From NCBI GenBank assembly GCA_017654935.2, contig CM065704.1, positions 20,313,153 through 20,377,152 on the forward strand: 64,000 bases of DNA, in the 5' to 3' direction. Both the position numbers and the translations under genes were made by a program. The DNA comes from Phymorhynchus buccinoides (lineage: Eukaryota > Mollusca > Gastropoda > Neogastropoda > Raphitomidae). The first letter of the stretch is position 1; each line of letters opens with the position of its first letter. The notes under the pieces were generated by a model. That model was not told where the DNA came from, made no database searches, and saw only the letters and a list, made by a program, of their open reading frames with translations. Shown one piece after another: positions 48,573 to 60,185 of this stretch.

Positions 48573-49414
48573 CCCATTAATGCCCAAGAACAGATTACCT
48601 TGAATGCAGTTAGATTTTTCATTGATAACAAAATTGGGTGGCCCAAATAGATGGGAATCAGCGGGTTTTTTCAATAAAGATTGTTATCCGTACCCTCCAG
48701 GAGTGTATGGGCATGAGAGGGCACGAGAGGGTACATATGAACATTTCCTTTGACCGCACCCTTTCAAGAAGACTGCTATGTCCAATAAAAGTGTGCCAGA
48801 ATAGCCCAAAAAGAATGTTTTATAGTATCCATGACATTTCTAATAAAAATCGTTTAAAAACTTTTATACACAAAGTCAAAAATACAAGAAAACAGGTTTT
48901 GGGAGTGACAGATTTGAGCTAAATGCACAAAAACCTACATTTTTTTTAATATAAATGTTATCTGTGTTAAGAAAATCAATCAGTTTGTCACTATCAAGTT
49001 TGAAACACTAAAACTTGATTCTTCTCTGTGACGTCATGAAATGCCATTGAAGCAATGGATTTGCCAATAGACTTGAAATTTATTGTCTAATTGTCTTTGC
49101 ATCTATGGATCTATGGTGTACTTGAAATCCTTGAGAAAAGGGCTGTCCTATCCAAACCAGATGACAGCTTACAGCGATAGTATTTTGAGACCTGAAATTT
49201 TGAGACCGATTTTATGCGCTTGATGTTTTAGCAATCTTCCTTTTATAAGACGATGCTGTGATCATCAGATAAATGAAAGCAACACATAAAATATATCAGT
49301 GAGTTCAGCATTGACTCCAGAACATGTGTAAATGATAATACATTCAAAGCTGTATCACACTTTCTGTAGGCTAGTGATTGTAAATGCACTCCCAGAATGC
49401 ATGGGCTTAATGGG
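48573..49414. mobile_element. piggyBac-like non-autonomous element, 842 bp
   Basis: TTAA lies on both sides (48569-48572 and 49415-49418). The ends are CCCATTAATGCCCA and the inverted CCCATTAAGCCCATG, alike apart from one base insertion. TTAA target sites and CCC-starting ends are characteristic of piggyBac elements. The interior has no transposase. The short ends make chance agreement possible. Confidence 0.5.
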
Positions 49415-49556
49415 TTAACAAGCATAAAAAACAACGAAACAATTCTTTTGTTCATCATATCCATCTTACTTATGGCATAGAAATGAATTTGTATGTTAAA
49501 AACACACACTTGGAATGCACTGTTGAACAACCCTAGCTTATCCATAACTAAAGGGG

Positions 49557-49886
<330 letters not shown>

Positions 49887-49989
49887 GACAATCCCTTCTG
49901 TGTATTTCGATGTTTATACTTTTTCTTTTAAACAATTTTCTTTGCTCAGAACAAAACAACAAATCGATGGTGACATACCTTGCAATTAA

Positions 49990-50975
49990 ATAGTTTATGT
50001 GACATCATTGAGCTTAGTTTTAAAAACGTAGAGGATTAAAATTACCACCACAATTAAGCACAAATAAAGAAACACGATTTTTTTAAAATCACACGCCTTA
50101 AGTTTCTTCTTTTGTTTCTTTTTCTTAAGATTTCCCACGATTATTCTGTTTACTTCTAAACTTTCGATCGAGGTGTGAAACCAAACTACTGTTGTCTCTT
50201 TATTTAATGAACATAAAAATTATCTTCTTCTTTTTTTAGCCTTCGTACGGTTCCAATGTAGTAAGTTGTCGGTTTATCTCTCCTGTTATTAATAATGTCG
50301 AGCGAAAGTTTCCAGCCCTTTTCTTGTGGTTTTATTAACTGTGTGTGAAGGAAGGCTGGGCAAGTGTCACAAAAGGGCGTTCTGCTCGCACATAACGTTT
50401 GTGCCAAAAGGGGTCTATGAAACGGTTTTACAAAACTTTAACGGAAAATATTGTCTGACTGGTCCCAAACATATTTTTAACAAAATATTTTTTATGGACC
50501 AATCAACAACAAGAAATACATTCACCCCGTGCTGCCATTATGAATCTCGTTCTCGCGAGAGGTAAAAACAAAACAAAAAACAAAATAAAACTGGAAGAAA
50601 ACAAGTCACGTATTAGTCTTCAGTGTTCGCTTTGGAAGAAGAGCCAGAGCACACAATCTGTTATGCAAACAGTAGTGTTTCTTAGGCCCCTTTTGTTTGG
50701 CCGAAAAGAGCGAAGTGTTTCGCTATTTTATCTTAATGTTCCCTTTTTGCTGTTATTTCATTATTATGTTCTGTTCCAGTGTCTTATTACTTTTGGCAGC
50801 CAATATTCTGTAACGTATCTGTGTTTGAGCGCCTTGTGTAAGCTTTAAGCTTGTTGTGCTCATTTGCATTTGTTTATGTTGCTGCTGTATTGATTTTCAA
50901 TACAATTCCTTTAAGCCAAGTGTTTTGAACGACCGCTTTTGTGAAACAGGCCTTGACTTCCCCATCAAAACGGTG
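49990..50975. other. Intergenic DNA, no gene recognised
   Basis: Short ORFs only. No tandem or inverted repeat was identified. Confidence 0.45.
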
Positions 50976-50977
50976 TA

Positions 50978-51329
<352 letters not shown>

Positions 51330-51330
<1 letters not shown>

Positions 51331-52170
51331 ATTAAAGCAAACTCTCACTGTACTATTGGTCCACACCACAAGCTAATGTCAACATACAATAACCGCCATT
51401 GGAGCGAAGGACTGACAAGCTGTAACAGCTCTCATTCTACTATTGGTCCACACCACAAGCTAATGTCAACATACAATAACCACCATTGGAGCGAAGGACT
51501 GACAAGCTGTAACAGCTCTCACTCTACTATTGGTCCACACCACAAGCTAATGTCAACATACAATAACCACCATTGGAGCGAAGGACTGACAAGCTGTAAC
51601 AGCTCTCATTCTACTATTGGTCCACACCACAAGCTAATGTCAACATACAATAACCACCATTGGAGCGAAGGACTGACAAGCTGTAACAGCTCTCATTCTA
51701 CTATTGGTCCACACCACAAGCTAATGTCAACATACAATAACCACCATTGGAGCGAAGGACTGACAAGCTGTAACAGCTCTCACTCTACTATTGGTCCACA
51801 CCACAAGCTAATGTCAACATACAATAACCACCATTGGAGCGAAGGACTGACAAGCTGTAACAGCTCTCATTCTACTATTGGTCCACACCACAAGCTAATG
51901 TCAACATACAATAACCACCATTGGAGCGAAGGACTGACAAGCTGTAACAGCTCTCACTCTACTATTGGTCCACACCACAAGCTAATGTCAACATACAATA
52001 ACCGCCATTGGAGCGAAGGACTGACAAGCTGTAACAGCTCTCACTCTACTATTGGTCCACACCACAAGCTAATGTCAACATACAATAACCACCATTGGAG
52101 CGAAGGACTGACAAGCTGTAACAGCTCTCACTCTACTATTGGTCCACACCACAAGCTAATGTCAACCAAC
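51330..52170. repeat. 87-bp minisatellite, about 9.7 near-identical copies
   Basis: The unit contains CTATTGGTCCACACCACAAG, CTAATGTCAACATACAATAA and CATTGGAGCGAAGGACTGAC followed by AAGCTGTAACAGCT. Only two sites vary (AACCACC/AACCGCC and CTCATTC/CTCACTC). Because 87 is a multiple of 3, one plus frame is open for 271 codons with a 29-residue repeat (MSTYNNHHWSEGLTSCNSSH then STIGPHHKL). One variant is synonymous and the other changes His to Arg, so there is no sign of coding selection. High identity means recent expansion. A diverged single copy lies at 450-487. Confidence 0.95.
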
Positions 52171-52317
52171 GATAGCATCCATGATGAGTAAAGCTACACA
52201 AGAAAACGTCGGCTACGTTGTAATATAGCTCCCCCGTTTCTAGTGTCGGCTGTGTCGTTTTGCCGACACCAAGTGTCTCGCTTCGCCCACCGCCTGCCAG
52301 CACAAGTCGTGAGGTTT

Positions 52318-52451
52318 TTTAAAGACCCCCCACGTCACGTGTCACATTTCCTCTTATGTTTGGAAGATTTCTTAAGATTTGTTACCAGCTCTAAGAGGGA
52401 AAACACGTGAAAAAACATGATTTTGACACGTGACGTGGTGGGTCTATAAAG
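52318..52451. mobile_element. 134-bp MITE, inverted ends with ACGTCACGTG
   Basis: The left end TTTAAAGACCCCCCACGTCA and the inverted right end CTTTATAGACCCACCACGTC continue as CGTGTCA in both, about 25 bp with three differences. A copy in reverse orientation lies at 58910-59010, which supports mobility. A TA dinucleotide sits in both ends. Confidence 0.75.
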
Positions 52452-52530
52452 ACTTTTGAACCTATCTTTTCACCGAGAACGCACTGCAATTAGAACGAAG
52501 ATTTGTGAGTCTGTCTGCCTATCTGTTTGT

Positions 52531-52545
52531 CTCCCCCCCCCCCCC

Positions 52546-52635
<90 letters not shown>

Positions 52636-52645
52636 TCTCTGTTCC
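52531..52645. repeat. C15 run and (CT)n
   Basis: A C homopolymer of about 15 is followed by CT dinucleotides to about 52632. Confidence 0.93.
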
Positions 52646-52879
52646 TCTCCCTCGGGTAAATTTTTTGCATGTACACTCTTGTATGTACGCTTACGCGTGC
52701 GCACGCATAACCATGAGGGGGTGTATAAACTACAAGTTTAGGGCACATTTACGGGACACGGTGGAGCCATTCCTGGCTTGGAGCCAGGCTTTTGTTGTCT
52801 GCCACCTGTCCATTAGCGCTGCACTCAGCAACCATTGATGGACGATCCGCATCCATCATACTGTGTTGCTAGGGCCTAT

Positions 52880-53110
52880 TAGCCTAGCATGTGTGTGTGT
52901 GTGCTTGCGCGCGTGCACGCAGATAGACAGAGAGACAGACACACGCACGCACGCGCGCGCGCACACACACTCACTCACTTTCACGCACATCATTTCTACA
53001 CGCTGAGAGACAGACAGAGGTGTGTGTGTGTGGGGGGGGGGGGGGGGGGGGGGAGAGAGAGAAGGAGGGGGGGGGGGAGAGAGAGAGAGGAGGGGGGGGG
53101 GGGAGAAAAA
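52880..53110. repeat. TG/CA tract, G-run and GA-rich tract
   Basis: CA/CG alternation at 52938-52970 is followed by a G run of about 22 at 53031-53052. GA/GGGG alternation continues to 53103. Confidence 0.88.
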
Positions 53111-53604
53111 GACAGAGAGACGGAGATCTCTTTCTCTTTCTCCTCCTCTCCCTCAATCCTTTCCTTGGTTCTTTCTTTTATGCCTATTATTTTGACTCCA
53201 GTTTTAGAGCATGATTGTCAAAATTGCCAAATGTGTCTGTGTATAGTGACAAAGCCAGTCGGCGACAGCTTATAAAGAAGATTGGGTGACAGCCAACAGA
53301 GCTATGATTTGATTGTTCTTGATCTTTTATTGTGTTATTGCTCTGTTCTACTGTGGCTCGGTGCCTTGCCCTCGAGAATTGGGTGTGAATCCTTTTGTCT
53401 ATAAGAATATATATATATATTTGAAATACAATCTCATTATACTAGTTCTATGTTGTTTTAGAACATAGATCAAGATACCAAGTTATTGTAACTGGTCTTG
53501 ATTCAAATGTTCCATTTTAAAGACATTTGGACAAAAGGTGTATCAAATTTTACTAAGAACATATATGACATGAGCAGAAAATACACATAACAATCAACAA
53601 CAAC

Positions 53605-53732
53605 AACTGCTGTGACTACTACCACTAACTACTACTACCACCACCCCCACCACCACCCCCACCACCACCACCACCACTACCACTACCACCACCACCACTA
53701 CTACTACTACTATTACTACGACTACTACTTAT
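53605..53732. repeat. (ACC)n/(ACT)n trinucleotide tract
   Basis: Mixed CCACCA and CTACTA units run for about 125 bp. Confidence 0.88.
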
Positions 53733-53844
53733 AATAGGCCTAATAGGCAAGTATGCATTGCCACACAATTTGCAAGCATAAAATAAAGGTATCTATTCAC
53801 ACAAAAGCAACACACGCACAAAGACATACACATACACCCACCAC

Positions 53845-54075
53845 CGGACTACTAACTGGGAGATCACGGGTTCGAATCCAACCAGAGGCGAGGGTTTGTT
53901 CGGTCCTGGACCGACTCCTACCCAGAGTGAGTGGCTATGGGCTCAATGGGAAGACTAACCACACAGTCGAGCTTCATCCGCTTAATAACGGATGCGATTC
54001 TGAGAGAGTTGCTCTAATTTCAAGACCAACACTGCAGGTGTCTGTAGTTCTCGGACCTGGTTAACGCGGGATATC
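53845..54075 (+). mobile_element. tRNA-related SINE, degenerate or 5'-truncated
   Basis: A strong box B (GGGTTCGAATCCA at 53868-53880) follows GGGAGATCAC, as in a tRNA T-arm. A body follows with CCTGGACCGACTC, TATGGGCTCAATGGGAAGAC, CTTAATAACGGATGCG and GACCTGGTTAACGCGGGATA. No good box A is visible. No target duplication was recognised. The 54.1 kb foldback begins about 40 bp downstream. Confidence 0.5.
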
Positions 54076-54113
54076 ATTATGAAAGGAAGCATAGAATACA
54101 GCCCTGCCATGTG

Positions 54114-55040
54114 ACGACGCGTTTTGAAATAACAACGCGTTTTGAAATAATTATTATTTCAAAACGCGTTGAGTTTATTTCAAAACGCGTTGGTGTGTGT
54201 CGACAGTTTTGAAATAAAACCGCGATTTGAAATAAATTCACCGAAGTCTTTGTGTAGACCCATTCAGGACAAAACCCACTGGACAAAACACTACCCATGC
54301 AGGACAAAAGCCCACTGGACAAAACACCACCCATGAAGGACAAAATCCCACTGGACAAAACACTACCCACGCAGGACAAAAGCCCACTGGACAAAACACC
54401 ACCCATGAAGGACAAAAACCCACTGAACAAAACACTACCCATGCAGGACAAAAGCCCACCGGACAAAACACCAAAAAGGCCCACCAGACAAAACACCACC
54501 CATGAAGGACAAAAGCTCACTGGACAGAATCTCACCCATGTAGGACAAATACCCACCGGACAGAATACCACCCATGTAGGACAAAAGCCCATCGGACAGA
54601 ACACCAACCAGTTAGGACAAAAGCCCACCAGACAGAATACCACTCATATAGGACAAAAGCCAACCGGACAGAATACCCCTCATGTAGGACAAAAGCACAC
54701 CAGACAGAATACCACTCATATAGGACAAAAGCCAACCGGACAGAATACCCCTCATGTAGGACAAAAGCACACTGGATAGAATACCACATATGAAGGACAA
54801 AAGCCCATCGGGCAGAATACCACTGGATCAAATAAAGTCATTCAATTAAAGGGAATTAAGCCGGTGCTTTAAATTATTTCAAAACGCGTTGATTTTATTT
54901 CAAAGCGTGGTGGTGCTCTGACGACACGTTTTGAAATAAAATCGCGATTTGAAATAAATTATTTCAAAACACACCGGACAGAATACCACCCATGTAGGAC
55001 AAACGCCCACTGGATAGAATACCACATATGTAGGACAAAA
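54114..55040. repeat. Left arm: AACGCG palindromes and about 46-bp tandem repeat
   Basis: Near 54136-54175 the word CAACGCGTTTTGAAATAA forms a perfect palindrome of about 39 bp. Tandem units (54255-54830) alternate ACAAAAGCCCA, CTGGACAAAACACCA and CCCATGAAGGAC words. A second head module lies at 54866-54972 with TTTCAAAACGCGTTGATTTT and ACGACACGTTTTGAAATAAA, then two more tandem units. Confidence 0.8.
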
Positions 55041-55088
55041 GCCGAAAGTTACAAAGCAGCTTTAGAGTTTAAAATCTGAAGTTGTAGC

Positions 55089-55292
<204 letters not shown>

Positions 55293-55728
55293 TTTCCGAG
55301 ATAATAAAAGTACAATGTGCTACTGCATTGAATGTGTTTCTCTGTTAAGAGAAATAATATTTGTATGTTAAGCCTAGTTAAGGGAATGTAGTCACACATG
55401 GGACATAGACATTCAAGGAAAGATAGGTTACTATGCAACCCTTTTTAGATCATTTAAATGCTTCTCCTCAATTTGACAAAATGGCTAATTTCTTCACATG
55501 ACTACATGCCCTGAGAAACTTTTTTTTAAAGAACTTAATTTATCAGGTTGAATGCAGTGTTGCAGAACATTGTTTTACAAGCTGTCTCATTGGCTGAATT
55601 TCAAAAGTGTTTAAAAAAAATGATGTTGCCGCTTTTTTTCCTTAAAAAATGGATCTTGACGCACTCTGCAAGCAGTTTTATTTATTTACTAACCATTTCC
55701 CCACCGTCCGGGACGGGTTCGTAACCTA

Positions 55729-55890
55729 TCCACCCCCCGCTCCCCTCCCCGTCTCACCCCCCTCCCCGTCTCACCCCCCTCCCCGTCTCACCCCCCCTCC
55801 CCGTCTCACCCCCCTCCCCGTCTCAAACCCCCCCCCTGTCCATTTTCTCGGGGGTTTTCCCCGTCTCCCCCCCCCCCCTCCCCTTCCCCG
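55729..55890. repeat. About 18-bp tandem, CTCCCCGTCTCACCCCCC
   Basis: Five to six units occur with changing C-run lengths, then a degenerate C-rich end with a C15 run. Plus-strand Pro-rich ORFs through it are artefacts. Confidence 0.85.
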
Positions 55891-55929
55891 TCTCGGTGCT
55901 AAACCCGGCCGGGATCAAGATGATTAATT

Positions 55930-56640
55930 GTGCCAAAGAGGGCGTCTCCAAGTGCAGCCGTTTTTCGAGTAAGCGTTCATATACATAGAACACGGACGAC
56001 GTTCCTCAAATATGTATTAGATTAAGGGCGCGTACGTTATGAATCCGCAATGCACAAATAAAATCTTCACGGAAATGTACGGCGCACGGAAATGTACACA
56101 CGAAAATATATGGTTTCCGCATGCACTGTGAACGCTCATCGTAATTTTGACATTGGATTTTTTTTTTCGCGTTGCGGATGCTCCTGTATACGCCCTCCTA
56201 ATTTGTTTCTTTATTTATTTATTTGCCCGTGCAGTTCCGGGCGTAAAATAGGACTGCTGCCTTCCTACCAGGAAAAAGGCGACTAAGGAGGTTTTCCTCC
56301 GAGGACAGAATATGGTCGCCCATGTGGCGGGGAAGTAATAAAGCGGCCATCATGCAAAATTCACACCCATGTCCATGCTAATGTAACATGGTTTGAGTGT
56401 GCCCCCTGAGTTTAAGCGGGGGAATGCAAAGAAAGAAAGAAAGAAAGAGAGAGAGAGTATTTATTTATTTGTTTATTTATTTATTTAATTATTTATTTAT
56501 TTTTATACATTTCTTGCAAATTCTGGTCACAGAGAAATCTTTGTGAAAATTGGGCTATCTTACTTTCCCTAGAGAGAGCACCACTGCAAGAGCAGCGCCT
56601 ACTCTTTTTTTTAAAGGAAGGCAGAGAAGGGGATTGGAGA
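55930..56640. other. Intergenic DNA, possible uncharacterised dispersed repeat
   Basis: 56270-56430 is moderately GC-rich with CCGAGGACAGAATATGGTCG, GTGGCGGGGAAGTAATAAAG and CCCCCTGAGTTTAAGCGGGG. It ends in an AAAG and TTTATTTA microsatellite pair. This could be a SINE body, but no Pol III boxes were recognised. Confidence 0.35.
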
Positions 56641-56659
56641 ATGGAAAACTTTTCCTATG

Positions 56660-56963
56660 GTTTAAACAAAGTTTATTAACATAATACATTGCAGTGTACA
56701 CAAATTATTTTATGAGCACAACAAGCTATAAGCTTATAAGCGCACTCAAAAGTGTTTCAGTTACGAACAAAAGGCTGCATCATGAAATTACTTAAATAGC
56801 TATGAGAAAAATACAATTGGAATAAGAAAAATAACTAAGCAAAGATATCAATACATCATGCACCAATTTATAACTAGACAAACAAACAATAGAAGTAAAA
56901 AAGAAAAAGAAAAAACAAGAAAAAGGAAAGAAGAAAAAACAACAACAAAACCACAAAAACAAC

Positions 56964-56996
<33 letters not shown>

Positions 56997-58123
56997 AACA
57001 ACTAAGAATGGGGGTGGTGTTACAAAATACCATATACTAAGTACACTATAAACCAACAATCAAAGAGGCTAAGTTTATATCAGTACATCTCAACAGGGCA
57101 CACAAAGTCTTGTGCTATGCTATTAAATAATTATTGTTTATGTATTTTTTTCAAATTGCCAATAAAACATTAATCGTTATTAAAACGTTTCGAAGCACTT
57201 ATGAAATTACATACTGCTAACATCATTGATTTATTTTCACTTACATTTTTGTCCCTGCTTCCAAACAGAAGAGTAGAAACATTAGTTTGAACATCTTGTG
57301 ATAACAGTCCAATCGTTTGAGCTCTTGGTTCAATGTACAAAGGGCATTCTAAAAGAAAATGATACACACTTTCCACTGCAGAACCACAAGTACAAGATGA
57401 ATCATCAGAAAGGTGTCGCTTAACAAGGTCGTGCTTAAGATCGCTCATCTCTAACCGAAGCTTGCAAACAACTATTTCCAAGAATCTTGTTGGTAAATAA
57501 TAATAAACAGGAATTTCACTGTCCGTTCGTTTTAGAAAACGTTTAAAGCGACTTAAGGAATCCCATTGTTTTACTTCATCTGGTAAATCGTTCCACAGAG
57601 CTGTTGTTGATGGAAAAAATGACGATTGATAAAGTGCAGTTCTGCAGTAAGGAATCTGTCTCTCTAAAGGATTTCGGTGATGGTATGGATTAACATTAGA
57701 CACTAGCTGAGGTAAACGATTAGTAAGGTGGAACAGTTCCGTTTACGATTTTAAAGTACATGATTAGTTTGTGTCGACGACGGCGTTCTTTTAATGAAAT
57801 AAAACCAGATTCAGAATAAAGTTTTTGGTGACTTGTACCACGCACTGTTCCAGTTATTGTTCTGAGGGCATCTAAATGAAGATCTTCTAAGTCTTGTGCT
57901 AATGTATCTGTACAATTGTCCCATATAATATCTGAAAAATCAAGGTGAGGCATAATAAATGACTTATGCATTGTTTCAAGAGATCTACCACTGAGTCGGT
58001 ACTTGAAGGACCGAAGACAAGCAACTAAAAGTCTACATTTCGATATAACTGCTCTAATGTGATAGTCCCATTTACAATTATTCTGGATAATTACGCCAAG
58101 ATGTTTATGTTTATCAGTTTCTT
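56660..58123 (-). mobile_element. 5'-truncated LINE copy with 13-bp target duplication
   Basis: AACTTTTCCTATG occurs on both sides (56647-56659 and 58124-58136). The minus-strand body matches 62066-63531 almost base for base, including about 510 bp of 3' UTR with an AAC microsatellite. The 3' end is CTTTGTTTAAACC without a poly-A tail. The 5' end is truncated within the reverse transcriptase region. This is a textbook target-primed insertion, and young given its near identity to the other copy. Confidence 0.9.
57170..58123 (-). pseudogene. Reverse transcriptase C-terminal part in the truncated LINE copy
   Basis: KYRLSGRSLETMHKSF-type sequence runs to SLKERRRRHKLIMYFKIVNG. A 5-bp deletion near 57728, relative to 63130 in the other copy, shifts the frame. 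The second part (57170-57703) carries NPYHHRNPLERQIPY, LWNDLPDEVKQWDSL and the Cys/His cluster CTCGSAVESVYHFLLEC. It ends SASKRFNND. Confidence 0.85.
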
Positions 58124-58512
58124 AACTTTTCCTATGAATTATGTATTGAAATTGCTCGCATGCATTTAAATTTCTGACTTCAGTAAATTGTGGCATTTTC
58201 CAATCATTGTCAGAAATGACGCTGACGGTGATTTTCTGGCTACGGTTTATATATTTACTATAATATTTAACAATATACTATATAGTCTTTTTTTTCAAAC
58301 TTTTTTTTAATGAACGAATGAATCAAACACAAGCAAACATATACATGCAGTTTACATTTTAACATACATCCATTCATTCTTTTTTTTAACTTGATAAAGA
58401 CAAACAGATGAGCAATAAATAAATTATCCAGTGAATAACTCATTCAATACAGATACAGAAATAGAATAATAAGAGTTGGAAAAAAACAACCAAAAAAACA
58501 ACAACACACATG

Positions 58513-58543
<31 letters not shown>

Positions 58544-58799
58544 AAATCAAAAACACACACACAACAACCCCCAAAAAAGATTTAAAAAAAAGGAAGAAGC
58601 ATTGGATAAGCGTTATGAAAGACGTGAATATGTTATGTACTATATAGTCTTTTATTATGTCAGTTCATCATTATGTTATATGATAATCCTATTTTGGTTG
58701 ATTCTTTTATTGTATGTTAAGAATATGTTAATTATATACATGAAATTTGGCACTTCCACAAAAACGTTAATTTCTTATGTAGTGCGCGGACCGTAAAAA

Positions 58800-59155
58800 A
58801 GCAGATTAGTATTAGAGAAGAAGGAGGAGGAGAAGGAGGAGGAGATCAGGAGAAGGAGAAGAAGAACAAAAAAGAGCAGGAGGAGGAGAAAAAGAAGAAA
58901 AAGAAAAAATCACGGTTTTCACGTGTTTTCCCTCTTATAGCTGGTAACAAATCTTAAGAAATCTTCTAAACATAAGAGGGAATGTGACTCGTGACGTGGG
59001 GGGTCTTTAAGAGGAGGAGGAGAAGAAGAAAAAGGAGGAGGAGAGAAGAAGAAGAAGAAGGAGGAGGAGGGAAGAAGAAGAAGGAGGAGGAGGAAAAGAA
59101 GGAGGAGGAGGAGGAGAGAAGGAGCAAGGGGGGGGGGGGGGGGGTAGGAGAAGAA
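58800..59155. repeat. Polypurine GAA/GGA tract, split by a MITE copy
   Basis: AGGAGG, GAAGAA and AAAAAG units run on one strand for about 250 bp excluding the inserted MITE (58910-59010), with a G19 run near 59130. Such mirror-rich purine tracts can form triplex DNA. Confidence 0.88.
58910..59010. mobile_element. Second copy of the ACGTCACGTG MITE, reverse orientation, one end lost
   Basis: The reverse complement follows 52318-52420 closely: TTAAAGACCCCCCACGTCAC, CCCTCTTATGTTTAGAAGAT, TTCTTAAGATTTGTTACCAG, AGAGGGAAAACACGTGAAAA. It loses similarity within the second inverted end and passes directly into purine tract. Confidence 0.75.
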
Positions 59156-59164
59156 GGAGGAGTG

Positions 59165-59290
59165 GTAGGCTTTTGTTCTACATGAATGAGATTCTGTCCA
59201 GTGGGCTTTTGTCCTACATGGGTTGTGTTCTGTCCGGTGCATTTTGAAATAATTTATTTCAAATCACAGTTTTATTTCAAAACGCGTCGT
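59165..59290. repeat. Right arm of the foldback element, reverse orientation
   Basis: GGCTTTTGTCCTACATGGGT and TTCTGTCCGGTGCATTTTG are reverse complements of tandem units at 54974-55040. Palindromic TTTATTTCAAAACGCGTCGT ends it. Confidence 0.75.
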
Positions 59291-59710
59291 AAGATCACCA
59301 CCAAGAAGACATTTCTGTTCTCAAGGTCAAATTCCAAGGTCAAGGTCACCATGGTTATCTTTTTCCTATGGGGATCATTCCTGCACTATGACACATTACT
59401 ACACAAAATGTGAAGATATTCTGTCAACTGGTTTACCATTATATACCTCGGAAATTAAACACATAGTGCAAAGAAGGAAATTTCGGTTTTCAAAATCAAG
59501 GTCGCTCTGCGAAGATCTCTTACTTTGGGTGCCTAAGTGCGTACTTAACTTGAGAGTGAACTCCGTAGTCGCACCTCCACGCCACGTTAATGTGGGTATT
59601 CCTTCGGGGACATGGGGCAGGGTAGCCATGACCTAGTCATGGCGAACGCAGCACGGGCGCATACAACCGGCGCGATAACAAGAACTATTCTTGGCCCCTC
59701 CTTCAAGGGG

Positions 59711-59942
59711 GGTCGGAGCTAGACCGGTCCGGGTAGACAGGGCTCATAGCCTTGGCAGGCAGTCCGTCAAGGAGAGGGAAAACTCTGATTTCAAACACGG
59801 GTAGATGGAGCTCGCTTAGCCTTGGCAGGCAGTCCATCTAGGAGAAGGAAAACTCTGATTTCAAACCCAAAATGGGTAGGAAGGACTCATCAAAGCTATG
59901 GCAGGCAACCTTCCTAGGAGAGGGAAACTTTTAATTCAAACC
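59711..59942 (+). repeat. Three imperfect 65-bp repeats in the LINE 5' region
   Basis: Each unit has a GGGTAGACAGGGCTC-like start, CTTGGCAGGCAGTCC or a variant, and AGGAGAGGGAAAACTCTGAT, then TTCAAAC. Repeats of this kind often act as promoter units in LINE 5' UTRs, which is only an inference here. Confidence 0.7.
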
Positions 59943-60185
59943 AGCCGAAGTCGGACATGCTGGGCTTGATTAGAAATAGTTGGGCGCGAAACGGCAGCAT
60001 GACGCGTCAACGCTCATTATGACAGGAAACTCTAGTGGATTACGTTGTGGTGCTCGTCCGTTGGAGACCCACCAGGGTGGAAGAGTGCCGGGCCCTGTGC
60101 CTCAAAGGGGCCCACCCCATGCGACTGGTGGTCACCGTATCGTGGAGGAGCCAGGCGACGGGGACCACGGGTAAAAGCGACTAGC

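Noticed and set aside
51376..52191. 271-codon plus-strand ORF of 29-residue repeats as a secreted repeat protein
   Set aside because: The unit length happens to be a multiple of 3 and copies are nearly identical, so one open frame is unsurprising. The variable sites show no synonymous bias and there is no signal peptide.
53889..54062. Functional tRNA gene at GGGTTCGAATCCA
   Set aside because: Only the T-arm is canonical. The 3' continuation is SINE-like and no cloverleaf can be completed.
54077..54643. 188-codon minus-strand ORF with FCPSWVVFCPVG repeats
   Set aside because: It is the tandem-repeat arm of the foldback element read in frame. The repeat continues through frame changes and ends in palindromes.
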